Below the pieces are notes generated by a model. It was not told where the DNA came from. It was given only the letters and a program-made list of their open reading frames with translations, and made no database searches. A stretch of DNA of 64,000 bases from Anabaena sp051781005. Its GTDB lineage: Bacteria; Cyanobacteriota; Cyanobacteriia; Cyanobacteriales; Nostocaceae. Positions 25,931-34,967 of the stretch are shown here, one piece after another. The translations under genes and the position numbers were made by a program. Each line of letters opens with the position of its first letter. Position 1 is the first letter of the stretch. Location of the stretch: assembly GCF_051781005.1 (NCBI RefSeq), contig NZ_JBPWOA010000018.1:1-64000 (forward strand), written 5' to 3'.

Positions 25931-27819
25931 ATATCTGTTGTTGGTAGGACTTGTAAATAGTGCTGTAATGCTTTGCGTGTTGCTGCTAAGTTACAAGTTA
26001 AAGCAATTTGTTCTTTTTCTAGTAAACCTAAAATGCAATCGGGTTTGTCTCTTGCTACCACTGGTAACTGATGCAAACCACGCAGCGCCATACGATCTAA
26101 AGCTTCAGATAATGGTTCATCCTGCCAAGCATAGAGGATGTCAGTTGTACAAATATCTATGAGTGTTTGACTAGAAAAATTAGCCTGTATTTCAGGTGGT
26201 GAATTCTGGTAATTTTCCCAAAATGAAAGGGCGCGGTTAATATCGTCTAGAGAAAGAATACCGACTAATTTTTCTGCGGCATCAATTACTAAAGCACTGC
26301 GTGTGCGATCGCGGATCATTTCCATAGATGCTTCTAAAATCCCCAGAGTTACAGGCAGTTTTTTGGGAGAGGAGTTCATTGCATCTGCCACTGAAATTTG
26401 CTGTACGATTTCCACCTGTTCATCTTTCAATTCCGCCAGACCAATCTGTTGAAGATTAGAATTAGAATTAAAAGTCGGCTTGATGCGCTCAACTAACCAT
26501 ACACTTAAACCCACCGCCGCCATCAAAGGTAAAACAATGCGGTAATCACGGGTTAATTCAAACAACATTAAAATAGCTGTTAAAGGCGCTCTGACACTAC
26601 CGGCTAAAACAGCAGCCATACCCACCATTGCATAAGCTGGAGGAGCCGCCATATATTCAACAATTGTCGGCACTATCAAAGCTAAAAATTTGGCATAAGC
26701 TGACCCAAAAGACGCACCTAAAAACATTGCTGGCGCAAATAACCCGCCCACAAAACCACTAGCAGAACAAACTGCCGTCATCAGCAGTTTTAAAACCATC
26801 AATATCAGTAACAGATTTAAGGAAAATTCCTGATCTTGCAACATGGGTTGCACAGTGCCATAACCAATACCCAGAATTTGCGGGTAGTAAAAAGCTACTA
26901 TACCAATGATTGCACCACCAATAATGGGGTGAATTGGTTTAGGAATCTTTAAGAAAAATTCAAACCCCGGAACCCGTCCCGCAAAAAATGCTTTAGCCAA
27001 ACGTATTGCCTCTGTATAAGTTACAGAAACCAAACTTGCGCCCAAACCCAAGCCAAGATAAAGCGGTAATTCTAAAGAACTGCGGACTTGGTAAGCAGGT
27101 AAGGCAAAAGCAGGTTGGGACCCCAAACCAATTTGAGCAATTAAGGCTGCTACTACTGCTGCTAGTAAGACTACACTCACCGCAGAAGTGGCAAAGGATG
27201 TAGTACCCATGACCACCTCTAGAGCAAAAAATACTCCAGCAATGGGAGCATTAAATCCAGCGGCTAAACCAGCCGCTGCACCTGCACCCAAAAGTAAACG
27301 CTGTCTCTCTTGAGAAACTTGCAGCACATCTGATAGCAACACCCCAAAATTAGTACCGATTTCTACACTAGGACCCTCTGGACCTAAAGAGGCTCCACTA
27401 CCCAAAGAAACAGCCGCAGCTATCATCTTGGTTACAGGACGCAGTTGTCGCTTCACCTCTCTGCCCTGAGAGACAGCAATCAGAGATGAAAGGCTAGGTC
27501 CAAAGTCTTGAGTGCGCCAGCGCATCAAGCCCACAATAAGTCCGCCTAATGTGGGAACGCAAGCTAAAGTCCAACCACCCCAGACTCCAATCAGTCCCAT
27601 GAAATTTTCCAGCATCAGGTTGTGAACGAGCTGGATTAGATAGTGAAAGGTAACTACACCCATACCAGTACCACCACCAATCAGCATGGCTAAAAACAGC
27701 ACTACTGTTTCTGGTGATGGTTGGAAACGATTAATTAGCTGAGTTAAATGGGCAGAAGGTGTGGGAAAGGCAGGTAGTGACCTTACCTTCCTCAGTTGAG
27801 TAGGAGGCAAGAGAGTCAT
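25915..27819 (-). CDS. ClC-family chloride channel/antiporter with C-terminal CBS domains
   Basis: 634 residues: about 440 residues of ClC membrane domain followed by a CBS pair (about 470-620). ClC motifs visible: GSGASLGPEGPSVEIG (GxGxPE-like second anion motif; the gating-Glu loop has GPEGP) and GGLFAPAMFLGASFG. The CBS region reads ISVADAMNSSPKKLPVTLG and LHQLPVVARDKPDCILG, a likely nucleotide-sensing module. It probably moves Cl- (possibly in exchange for H+) across the plasma membrane. The C-terminal VIGH is encoded by an intergenic heptamer repeat, so the protein end varies with the repeat. Confidence 0.92.
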   Translation of the reverse strand: MTLLPPTQLRKVRSLPAFPTPSAHLTQLINRFQPSPETVVLFLAMLIGGGTGMGVVTFHYLIQLVHNLMLENFMGLIGVWGGWTLACVPTLGGLIVGLMRWRTQDFGPSLSSLIAVSQGREVKRQLRPVTKMIAAAVSLGSGASLGPEGPSVEIGTNFGVLLSDVLQVSQERQRLLLGAGAAAGLAAGFNAPIAGVFFALEVVMGTTSFATSAVSVVLLAAVVAALIAQIGLGSQPAFALPAYQVRSSLELPLYLGLGLGASLVSVTYTEAIRLAKAFFAGRVPGFEFFLKIPKPIHPIIGGAIIGIVAFYYPQILGIGYGTVQPMLQDQEFSLNLLLILMVLKLLMTAVCSASGFVGGLFAPAMFLGASFGSAYAKFLALIVPTIVEYMAAPPAYAMVGMAAVLAGSVRAPLTAILMLFELTRDYRIVLPLMAAVGLSVWLVERIKPTFNSNSNLQQIGLAELKDEQVEIVQQISVADAMNSSPKKLPVTLGILEASMEMIRDRTRSALVIDAAEKLVGILSLDDINRALSFWENYQNSPPEIQANFSSQTLIDICTTDILYAWQDEPLSEALDRMALRGLHQLPVVARDKPDCILGLLEKEQIALTCNLAATRKALQHYLQVLPTTDIVIGH

Positions 27820-28091
27820 GGAGAAACGGGGTAAATGTAAGAAAAAATTTAATTTTTTATTTGTTAATTCTCATTGTGAGCCATGATTTAGTAAGCAGAC
27901 AAGTATGCTTGATTTACTAAATCTGGCTATACTCGTGTTACGACCATATAGCCCCAATTAGTAGCAAGAAAAATGTATGTGTGATGCATTACTAATTTTT
28001 CAGACAATATTGCTGAGGCTACTTATTGGTGATCAAAGTTCAATATAGCTATTGTTATAGAGCGAGTAAATGGACTAGGCGGACGAGCTAG

Positions 28092-28463
28092 ATGAATATA
28101 CACACTTTTGATAATCATTATGTTACTTGCCCTATTTGTCAAAGAAATAACAGGACACAGCCTGTCAAGACTTACATAGGCTTATTTACCTGTCCATATT
28201 GTCAGGAAAGGCTTGTAGTTTGTAAAAGTGGTCACTACGTCCGTGATCCGTTTACTTGGAAACAAATTATGATTTCTTCAGCATTGCGTCGTCAAAGCCG
28301 ACCTTTAGCTAGGATGATCAGAGATTTAGTTCTTCTCAAGCGTCCTTTAGTCGCTTTGGCTATGGGGGGTGTTATTTTATTGACTACAGTTTTGATGACT
28401 CAGGAAAAAACCAGCGACAACAACTCATTAGTTCCAGGAACTGAGAAGGTAAATGAGCGATGA
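28092..28463 (+). CDS. Small zinc-ribbon-like protein with one membrane helix
   Basis: 123 residues, unknown function. Two Cys pairs, CPICQRN near residue 13 and CPYCQER near residue 35, can form a zinc ribbon; a further Cys follows (VVCKSGHY). One membrane helix lies near the C-terminus (RPLVALAMGGVILLTTVLM), so the ribbon faces the opposite side from a short polar tail. Similar proteins occur in Nostocales, from memory. The stop codon is in the start of a heptamer repeat. The start ATG at 28092 fits the conserved-looking N-terminus. Confidence 0.7.
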   Translation: MNIHTFDNHYVTCPICQRNNRTQPVKTYIGLFTCPYCQERLVVCKSGHYVRDPFTWKQIMISSALRRQSRPLARMIRDLVLLKRPLVALAMGGVILLTTVLMTQEKTSDNNSLVPGTEKVNER

Positions 28464-28574
28464 GTAACGAGTGATGAGTACTGAGTTATGAGTGAAAATT
28501 CGAGTCAACCACTCAATACTCAATACTCAATACTCAATACTCAATACTCGGTACTCAATACTCGTTACTCAGAA
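28450..28574. repeat. GAGTACT/AATACTC heptamer arrays in inverted orientation
   Basis: GAGTGATGAGTACTGAGT-type units on the left and at least five AATACTC-like units on the right form a long fold-back between two convergent genes. Both stop codons (28461-28463 and 28569-28571) touch the repeat. Confidence 0.85.
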
Positions 28575-30185
28575 CTTATTGCTGTCTTTTGTGATTAATT
28601 GCCAACCTTCGGCTTGATCAACTACTTTGATAGATTTGAGTTTGAGGGTTTCTAAAGCAGAGGCATTCAAGAGGAAATAGGGTTGGCTATTGTATTGCCA
28701 ATAATATAGCAGTTCACCAGTAGAGGCTGGAGTAATGGTGCGATCGCTATAAAAATTCAACGATGAACGAGAATAGGGAAAAGATGTGTAGATTTCTTTG
28801 GCTTGTGGACTGGCACTAGCTATCATTGTAGCGACTGGTTTGACTGGATAAGCCTCTCCCAATTCCCACACCCAGTAATTAGATTTCATCAACAACAGCA
28901 GGGAAATATAACTTCCCCAAACCAAAATTTTCAAAAATTGCCTATCACCTCGCTCTGCTAAAATAGCCGCTAAAGTCATAGTCATAGCTACTGCGGCCAA
29001 AATTATCTGTAAGTCTGTTTTACCGCTGACCCAACTAAAATAAATACTCCCAGCGGAAGCCACCACAGCCAAGATTGCAAAACTAGTCACCCAAGCGCGG
29101 GGATAGGATGAAAATAAACGTAATTTCTCTATCTCTGCTAACTGGAAACCAAAAGCTAATGCCAAGCTGGGATAAATGGGGAAGACATACCAAGGTAGTT
29201 TGATGCTAACAAGGGAAATAAGCAGTAAATAAACACCAGTCCAGACAATAATGAGTTTTGCCCAGCTAAGATTCCTATTTTCCCAGGTAAAGCGCACAGT
29301 TTGCGGTAAAAATACCAGCCAAGGCCATGTCCACTTGATAATTTCTAACAGATAATACCAAAATGGTTCATGGCGACCACTTGCAACAGCAGCCGTTTGA
29401 TGAAATGGTTGATTCACTGCATCAATTTGCGAAAAAGGATAACCATAGTGCAGTAGTTGGGCAGCATACCAACCCATCACAGGTAGAATACCAATGAAGA
29501 TTGCTATCCACAGATAGTAACTAGTGAGTAGTCTGGGTGTATCCCAAAAGAGAAAGACCACAGCAATAGAACCTAATAAGATGCCCACCATGCCTTTAGT
29601 TAGGCAAATTAACCCAAAACTGATACCGACACCAAGACAGTAGCGTAAGTCTCGACGCGATCGCAACACACACAACATCATCACCATTAACAGGCTTACC
29701 ACTACCCCATCCAACATTGCTAACCTGCCATGACGCACTACCGGTAGCATTGTCAGATAAATCAAGGCGCTATAAATAGCTACCCAACGTTGGCGAAATA
29801 TCTCTCTACCCATACAATACAGTAAAGGTACAGACATCGCTGTCAAAATTGCACCAGGTAAGCGAGTTGTCCATTCATTCACACCACCCAGAGAGTAAAC
29901 CCAAGCAATCAGCCAATGCATGAGGGGTGGCTTGCTATGGTATGGTTCACCTCCCAAGGTAGGGTAAAGCCAGCGCATGGAACCTGCTGGGGCCTGCCAA
30001 ATTTCTCTAGCAACTTGTGCCACAGTCCCTTCATCCCAATCTCGTAGCGGTAGTCCTCCCAGATTGATGCTAAACAGTAACACCGCTGCTAACAGCAATA
30101 CCATCAGCCATATCCAATCAATCCATTTGTCAACTGCGCGATGTTGTTTTTCGAGATGAGTCCAAATATAGCTTCCTTCAGGCAT
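28569..30185 (-). CDS. ArnT/PMT-like glycosyltransferase family 39 membrane protein
   Basis: 538 residues, about 11-12 membrane helices. The first periplasmic loop has the catalytic-type acidic motif LPLRDWDEGTVAQVAREI, then GGEPYHSKPPLMHWLIAW, as in ArnT and other GT39 enzymes that move a sugar from a polyprenyl-phosphate donor to lipid or protein acceptors. The C-terminal periplasmic part is about 110 residues. The acceptor is unknown. It stands alone on the minus strand, convergent with the zinc-ribbon gene. Confidence 0.87.
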   Translation of the reverse strand: MPEGSYIWTHLEKQHRAVDKWIDWIWLMVLLLAAVLLFSINLGGLPLRDWDEGTVAQVAREIWQAPAGSMRWLYPTLGGEPYHSKPPLMHWLIAWVYSLGGVNEWTTRLPGAILTAMSVPLLYCMGREIFRQRWVAIYSALIYLTMLPVVRHGRLAMLDGVVVSLLMVMMLCVLRSRRDLRYCLGVGISFGLICLTKGMVGILLGSIAVVFLFWDTPRLLTSYYLWIAIFIGILPVMGWYAAQLLHYGYPFSQIDAVNQPFHQTAAVASGRHEPFWYYLLEIIKWTWPWLVFLPQTVRFTWENRNLSWAKLIIVWTGVYLLLISLVSIKLPWYVFPIYPSLALAFGFQLAEIEKLRLFSSYPRAWVTSFAILAVVASAGSIYFSWVSGKTDLQIILAAVAMTMTLAAILAERGDRQFLKILVWGSYISLLLLMKSNYWVWELGEAYPVKPVATMIASASPQAKEIYTSFPYSRSSLNFYSDRTITPASTGELLYYWQYNSQPYFLLNASALETLKLKSIKVVDQAEGWQLITKDSNKF

Positions 30186-30443
30186 ATTCTATGCTAATCA
30201 TTTTACTCGCTGGTTTGATTACATAGAGACCAAAGTGAATCTCCAATGTTGCCACACAGTCACAAACCATTTTCACTAGCAATGGCTAGATCCCAAATTA
30301 ACTCAGTTTTCTCTGAATAATGATAATTTTTTGAACAAAATTTTTCTTATTTATTTTTTAAAGAAGTTAACAAGCATTTTTCCCGTTAAATGATATAAAG
30401 AATACAAACCGCAACTGGTCAATTTCCCTGAAGGAGTCTGTAA

Positions 30444-31952
30444 ATGCGCCTACCATTTGTTTTAGATGTAGCCCTAGGTTTAATTTTTATTTACTTAATT
30501 TTAAGTTTGTTAGCCGCAGAAATTCAAGAACTAATGGCTACAGTATTACAGTGGCGAGCTATACATTTAAAAAAATCAATTGAAATTCTCCTGGCTGGAG
30601 ATGTTAAAAACTCACAAGCCAAGGATGTAATTGAACTAGTCAATAAAATTTATAGTAATCCTTTAATTAAAAGTATCAATCAAGAAGCAAAAGGATTTTT
30701 CTCTGTTTTACCAAGAAGATTAACTTGGTTAATAGCTGATATAACTCGTCCAATGCGAAAATTATTGTCTAAATCCCCACAGGGAGAGAAGACTTTTGCT
30801 CAGGAACACAGTGGTCCTTCCTATATCGGCGGGGATACTTTTGCTACAACTCTTATAGAAGAATTACAACTACCAAAAATTATCCATAGTTTAACAGAAG
30901 TAAGGCTAGAAAAATTCAAAAACCAACGGTTGCAGGAAGTTGAAACAATTTTAACCAGATCCCTAAGACAAATAGAACTTACCGAATTATCAAATCATAT
31001 TACCCAAGACATAAATGATGATTTTGAAAATCTCAAGACAGAATATACACATATTGTCACTGCTTTTAAAAGTAACAAACATGATATAGATACGAGCGTT
31101 AATCGGATGAAAGAGAGTTTAGAAAAATATATAGATAATTTTCAAGCGAATATAGATGAAGAAAATAAAGTTTTAACGGAAACATTGCAGCGATTGCAAT
31201 CTTTCTGTAAACATATTTTTTCAAATGTTGAAGAGGCAATAATGGTAGGGGGATTAAAACCTAGTATCAACGAAATCGTGCAATTAATGAATACAAGTAA
31301 TGCTGTGTATAAAGAAATGAATACAGCCTTACAAGATGATAATAGTCAAACATATCAAACAATTAACCAATTGATGGAGAGTTTACCATCTGTAATCAGA
31401 GGAAATATTGAAACCATAGCCAAACGAGCGCAATACAGAGCTAAAAGCACAGAAGAAGGCATTCAACTCTTAAGGAAAGAAATTGAAAATAGTTTTGATA
31501 GTTCCATGCAGCGAGCAGGCGGTGTTTACAAACGAAATGCTAAAGGAGTAGCAATTTTACTTGGTATTGTCCTAGCTTTCGGTGCTAATGCAGATACCTT
31601 TCATATCATTGATCGCTTATCGAAAGATACGGTATTGCGAGAAACTATTGTTTATAAAGCTGAAAAAATAATAGATCAACAATCTGGTTCTGCTAACTTA
31701 GACAATATAAATACTACGCAAATTTTAGAAGACGTTAATTTCCCAATTGGTTGGACAGATGATAACTTAAAAGAGCAACTGGAACGGAAAGCAGTCAAGA
31801 TTAATGGCTGGCCTGTTATCAACGTATTAAGGATGATCTTTGGTTGGCTGATCAGCGGTTTGGCTATTGCAATGGGAGCGCCATTTTGGTTTGATTTACT
31901 TAGTAAAGTCATGAATGTAAGAAATGCAGGTAAATCTCCCAAATCATCTTGA
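30444..31952 (+). CDS. Large hypothetical membrane protein with coiled-coil middle
   Basis: 502 residues. N-terminal helix (VLDVALGLIFIYLILSLLAAEIQE), long mainly helical, charged middle (about 100-360) with heptad-like runs, a second helix at about 370-392 (GVAILLGIVLAFGAN), and a third near the C-terminus (LISGLAIAMGAPFWFDLL). The GAPFWFDLL ending is seen in a family of uncharacterised bacterial membrane proteins, from memory. A clear ribosome-binding site, GAAGGAG, lies 8 bases before the ATG. It has no operon partner. Function unknown. Confidence 0.75.
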   Translation: MRLPFVLDVALGLIFIYLILSLLAAEIQELMATVLQWRAIHLKKSIEILLAGDVKNSQAKDVIELVNKIYSNPLIKSINQEAKGFFSVLPRRLTWLIADITRPMRKLLSKSPQGEKTFAQEHSGPSYIGGDTFATTLIEELQLPKIIHSLTEVRLEKFKNQRLQEVETILTRSLRQIELTELSNHITQDINDDFENLKTEYTHIVTAFKSNKHDIDTSVNRMKESLEKYIDNFQANIDEENKVLTETLQRLQSFCKHIFSNVEEAIMVGGLKPSINEIVQLMNTSNAVYKEMNTALQDDNSQTYQTINQLMESLPSVIRGNIETIAKRAQYRAKSTEEGIQLLRKEIENSFDSSMQRAGGVYKRNAKGVAILLGIVLAFGANADTFHIIDRLSKDTVLRETIVYKAEKIIDQQSGSANLDNINTTQILEDVNFPIGWTDDNLKEQLERKAVKINGWPVINVLRMIFGWLISGLAIAMGAPFWFDLLSKVMNVRNAGKSPKSS

Positions 31953-32038
31953 TAGCTAGATACTAATTCATTAGTAATTGGTAAATCGAGGACTTAGAGT
32001 ATTTCCGGTTTTCTCTCCTATTCTTGATTCTTCATAGA

Positions 32039-33349
32039 TTAAAAAATGAAAATTACTTGTAAATTCCATTCTTTATCATGACGAATTAAGTTTATTTGCC
32101 GGATAAATTCTCGTAAATAAAATCGTCGTTCTACTTCTGATAAGTCTAACCAAAATTGGGGAATAGAAACAGCTTGAGCCACAGAACGCAAATTGACAGG
32201 TGGAAGAGTTGCTAACTTGGCTTGGAGTTGAGAAATTTCTGTGCGGAGTTTGTAAGCCCTGATTTTAGCTGTTTCTGTATCCAAAACTCCAGTTTCTATG
32301 AAGGTGGGTAACTGTTCGAGAATTTTTTGCTGACGAGCAATGTGATCACTTAAACTATTTTTAATAGCATCAAGTTGAGGAAAATTTATCCCTGCTACCG
32401 CTAAAGGTAAGTCTCGACAAACAATTTCAATTGTCTTATCTAAAACTTCTGAGTAAGAAATAGCACGACATTTAGGAATTTGGGGACAGTCTGTATTGCG
32501 TAAATACAAATACTCCTTATCTTGGTATCGCTGAGTAACACGAGTAACTGTCATTTGAGACTGACATTGGTTACAAACAACTAACCCAGCTAAAGAACGG
32601 GGCGCACTAGCAGTACGAGATGGTAAACGGCTATTGCGACGTAAAAGTCTGTCAACTTGCGCCGCTTCTTCCCTGGAAATTATCCCCACATGGGTATCAG
32701 AAATAATTTCACTATTTTGATATGCTGTGTCACCTCGATAAACTGGATTTGTCAACCAACGCCTTCCTGTGGTGACAGAAATTTTTTTACCGTATTTTTT
32801 CGCTAAGTGACGAACTGAACCACGTAGAGAACCATAGAGTAAAAAATTATCAAAAAATTCTTTGACTACAGGGGAAGTACTGCGGTCAATTATATATTTA
32901 CCTTGACCTCTGCGGTAGCCATAGGGGACTTTACCTGGTGGTGGAGAAGCTTCAAGGCGATTTCGGGCGTGTCCTTGGCGGATACTGCGACTACGTTGTT
33001 GACGTTGGATTTCTTGGAGTAAATTCAGCAATTCGACGCGGAATTTGGCAGATTCGGAAGTGTATGCTTGTTCTGTAGCAATGACGATGACTCCCATTGC
33101 TTCGAGTTGGTTGAGGGAATTGCTCACTTGTGCGATTGTATCCCCTAATTCTTCTAACCGACGAATCAGTAGATAGTTTACTGGTTCTGCTTTACAGTCA
33201 TTTAGTAATAGTTGTAATTGCGATCGCTTAACTTGTCCAGAGGACTGTCCCAAATCTTGATAAACTCGATCTACCTCCCAACCCCAACTAGCTTCATCAG
33301 GAGTAGTTTCTAAAAGCGGATCACTGTAAATATAAGCAATAATTTTCAT
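32039..33349 (-). CDS. Serine-recombinase family protein with substituted active-site residues
   Basis: 436 residues. Domain order is that of large serine recombinases: resolvase-like N-domain (1-130), recombinase domain (about 140-240; PPPGKVPYGYRR), zinc ribbon with CNQC...CPQIPKC, and a coiled coil. Residues needed for catalysis in gamma-delta resolvase (R8, S10, D67, R68, R71) align with Y8, D10, E66, E67 and D70 here (AYIYSDP; RRLEELGD). Only the R45 equivalent (KRSQL) and a shifted Ser9 remain. It may bind DNA without recombining, or use another residue. No att sites were recognised nearby. Confidence 0.85.
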   Translation of the reverse strand: MKIIAYIYSDPLLETTPDEASWGWEVDRVYQDLGQSSGQVKRSQLQLLLNDCKAEPVNYLLIRRLEELGDTIAQVSNSLNQLEAMGVIVIATEQAYTSESAKFRVELLNLLQEIQRQQRSRSIRQGHARNRLEASPPPGKVPYGYRRGQGKYIIDRSTSPVVKEFFDNFLLYGSLRGSVRHLAKKYGKKISVTTGRRWLTNPVYRGDTAYQNSEIISDTHVGIISREEAAQVDRLLRRNSRLPSRTASAPRSLAGLVVCNQCQSQMTVTRVTQRYQDKEYLYLRNTDCPQIPKCRAISYSEVLDKTIEIVCRDLPLAVAGINFPQLDAIKNSLSDHIARQQKILEQLPTFIETGVLDTETAKIRAYKLRTEISQLQAKLATLPPVNLRSVAQAVSIPQFWLDLSEVERRFYLREFIRQINLIRHDKEWNLQVIFIF

Positions 33350-33353
33350 TTAG

Positions 33354-33506
33354 TCATAAACTTAGAGTTTCTCTAAAGGCTTTCACAGCTTTAGTTTGAC
33401 TAGGCATTTTTACATATTTAGCCAAAACAGCTAAATCTAATTCTGGTAAAAATTCACTCTGATTAATTAATTCATATCCTTGCTTTAATCCATTGAATCG
33501 GGATAT
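33354..33506 (-). pseudogene. C-terminal fragment of an unidentified (possibly Uma2-like) gene
   Basis: Minus-strand frame of 50 codons reads ISRFNGLKQGYELINQSEFL, then PELDLAVLAKYVKMPSQTKA, VKAFRETLSL and a stop 4 bases before the recombinase start. It is closed upstream by a TAA and has no start codon. The text resembles the C-terminal tail of Uma2-type (DUF820) nuclease proteins, but this is uncertain. Probably a gene remnant. Confidence 0.4.
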
Positions 33507-33532
33507 TTAATTATGTTAAACTAATAGGTAAT

Positions 33533-33892
33533 TTATTGTTGACTTAATTCAATAATATTCCCATCTGGGTCTTTGGTGAAAATAGCAGGACGACCAGAAG
33601 CACTAGCTTGAATGGGATAATTTTGACTAAGTAATTCTGCTTTTGCTGTTTCTAAGTCAATAACCGAGAAAGCAACGTGCGGGTTACGTCCCCATTTTTC
33701 GTTTTGATTTTCGGTGGGGACAGATGACGAAACTATGAGGTGAATTTGATAATCACCGATTTGATACCAAGCACCAGGATATTTGAGAATGCGGTCTATT
33801 TTCGCGAATCCTAATACTTTGCCATAAAACTGTTCTGAGCGTTCTAAGTTGGTAACGAGTATAGCAGTGTGGAGACTTTGGGTAATTTGCAT
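33533..33892 (-). CDS. VOC (glyoxalase/bleomycin-resistance/dioxygenase) superfamily protein
   Basis: 119 residues, one VOC domain of two beta-alpha-beta-beta-beta repeats. Visible features: THxxI-like QSLHTAILVTNLERSEQFYGKVLGF near the start (metal-ligand His), then WYQIGDYQIHLIV, NPHVAFSVIDLETAK and the C-terminal FTKDPDGNIIELSQ with the metal-ligand Glu. It may be a metal-dependent lyase, dioxygenase or binding protein; the substrate cannot be read. It sits at the left edge of the conflict-type island. Confidence 0.88.
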   Translation of the reverse strand: MQITQSLHTAILVTNLERSEQFYGKVLGFAKIDRILKYPGAWYQIGDYQIHLIVSSSVPTENQNEKWGRNPHVAFSVIDLETAKAELLSQNYPIQASASGRPAIFTKDPDGNIIELSQQ

Positions 33893-33913
33893 TTTGAGTA
33901 ATATGGAAGAGGG

Positions 33914-33990
33914 ATATAGCGTTTATTGGTTGAGTGAGATACAAGAACACCACCTCCAACCCCCTCCCCGCAAGCGAGGAGGGGGCTATG
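33914..33990. repeat. Dispersed repeat, copy A (left of the CHAT unit)
   Basis: Runs from GATATAGCGTTTATTGGTTG through a GC-rich hairpin (CCCCTCCCCGCAAGCGAGGAGGGG) to GGGCTATGAC. The reverse complement closely matches copy B at 38497-38572. The internal hairpin could act as a terminator. Confidence 0.85.
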
Positions 33991-34050
33991 ACGACATACC
34001 TGATTATTTATATTTTTACCTATTTGAGCGACAAGAGACTAAAATAACCT

Positions 34051-34605
34051 CTAAGTCAGAGACTCGTCTTTTATTAACCGCAGACAAGGACATTTTTGCA
34101 AAAATCCCGATGCTTTTTTTTCGGCATCTGGATTATTAATATGTGTTGGTGTTGGTTGAACAATACCATTAAATAAATCATCTAAACCATAGGGAGTGAA
34201 AAATTGCCATTCTCCCTGTTTATCAATGCGAACTCCTACAGCAGTTGCAGTATGTAACCAATTTTCAATGCCATTTTCTGTACTATCAAAAGTCATACTT
34301 CCAGCACGCCAATGCCCAAAACTGGCTTGATTTTTGACATCAAACTCATGTTCTGGGAATTGTGTTTTTAAAGTAGATTTGGCGAATAATTCTTGTTCAC
34401 GATTTCCCTGATCATCAAAAAAAGCAATATCAAAATCTTTGATAAATAAATCACATTCTTTGCCAAAAAGGGAACGCCAAACTGTATTTCTGACTGCACC
34501 CCCAGCTAACCACCAGTTAGGTAAATCGAGTTGGGCGATCGCAGGTAAGACGGTGGCAATAATTGAATTAGAGAGAATAACTTGTAGTTGTGTATGATTA
34601 TTCAT
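34051..34605 (-). CDS. Nucleotidyltransferase-family protein (NTP_transf_6 / COG3575 type)
   Basis: 184 residues. Family motifs: WWLAGGAVRNTVWRSLFGKE followed by KDFDIAFFDD, the Gly-rich loop and Asp pair of a polymerase-beta-like nucleotidyltransferase, and later TATAVGVRI and TPYGLDDLFNGIVQPTP. Such proteins are of unknown substrate; related folds act as toxins or antitoxins (for example MntA-type adenylyltransferases), so a conflict role is possible but not shown. It is divergent from the EACC1-CHAT unit with only 34 bases between starts, so they may share a control region. Confidence 0.82.
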   Translation of the reverse strand: MNNHTQLQVILSNSIIATVLPAIAQLDLPNWWLAGGAVRNTVWRSLFGKECDLFIKDFDIAFFDDQGNREQELFAKSTLKTQFPEHEFDVKNQASFGHWRAGSMTFDSTENGIENWLHTATAVGVRIDKQGEWQFFTPYGLDDLFNGIVQPTPTHINNPDAEKKASGFLQKCPCLRLIKDESLT

Positions 34606-34639
34606 AATCTAAATATAAGTAATATTTAGTGTTGAATTT

Positions 34640-34966
34640 ATGACAGAAATTAAATTTTCTATTGAAGGTGAAGATTCAATTGCAGCTACAGAGGAGCTTT
34701 TGGCAATAGAAGGTATAACTGGTAACTATACCGTAGATTCAGAAGATATCAAAAAAGAGCCAGTTATTACCACTGTTGCAACTATAGTTGGTCTTGTGGG
34801 TGGTGCGATCGCAATTGCTGAACAAATTCGCAAATGGTATCAAGAGTATAAACAAAATCAGTCTGGGAAAAGGATTGCTAAAGTCCTGATTGTCGGCCGC
34901 AACGGTAGACGACTATTGTTAGAAAATGCCACAATTGAGCAAATTCGCCAAATTTTAGAATCATAA
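34640..34966 (+). CDS. EACC1-like small membrane component of a CHAT/STAND conflict system
   Basis: 108 residues: a short alpha-beta N-terminal part (MTEIKFSIEGEDSIAATEEL), a predicted membrane helix at about 44-60 (ITTVATIVGLVGGAIAIAE), then a basic segment (QIRKWYQEYKQNQSGKR) and a C-terminal part (KVLIVGRNGRRLLLENATIEQIRQIL). Layout and position directly before a CHAT-STAND-TPR gene (1 base gap) match the effector-associated constant component 1 (EACC1) described in NTP-dependent conflict systems of multicellular bacteria. The assignment is from memory of that description. It might place or gate the partner effector at the membrane. Confidence 0.72.
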   Translation: MTEIKFSIEGEDSIAATEELLAIEGITGNYTVDSEDIKKEPVITTVATIVGLVGGAIAIAEQIRKWYQEYKQNQSGKRIAKVLIVGRNGRRLLLENATIEQIRQILES

Positions 34967-34967
34967 C

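Noticed and set aside
32039..33349. Recombinase of a heterocyst excision element (XisF type)
   Set aside because: No interrupted host gene or matching short direct repeats flanking an element could be found, and the active-site residues are replaced.
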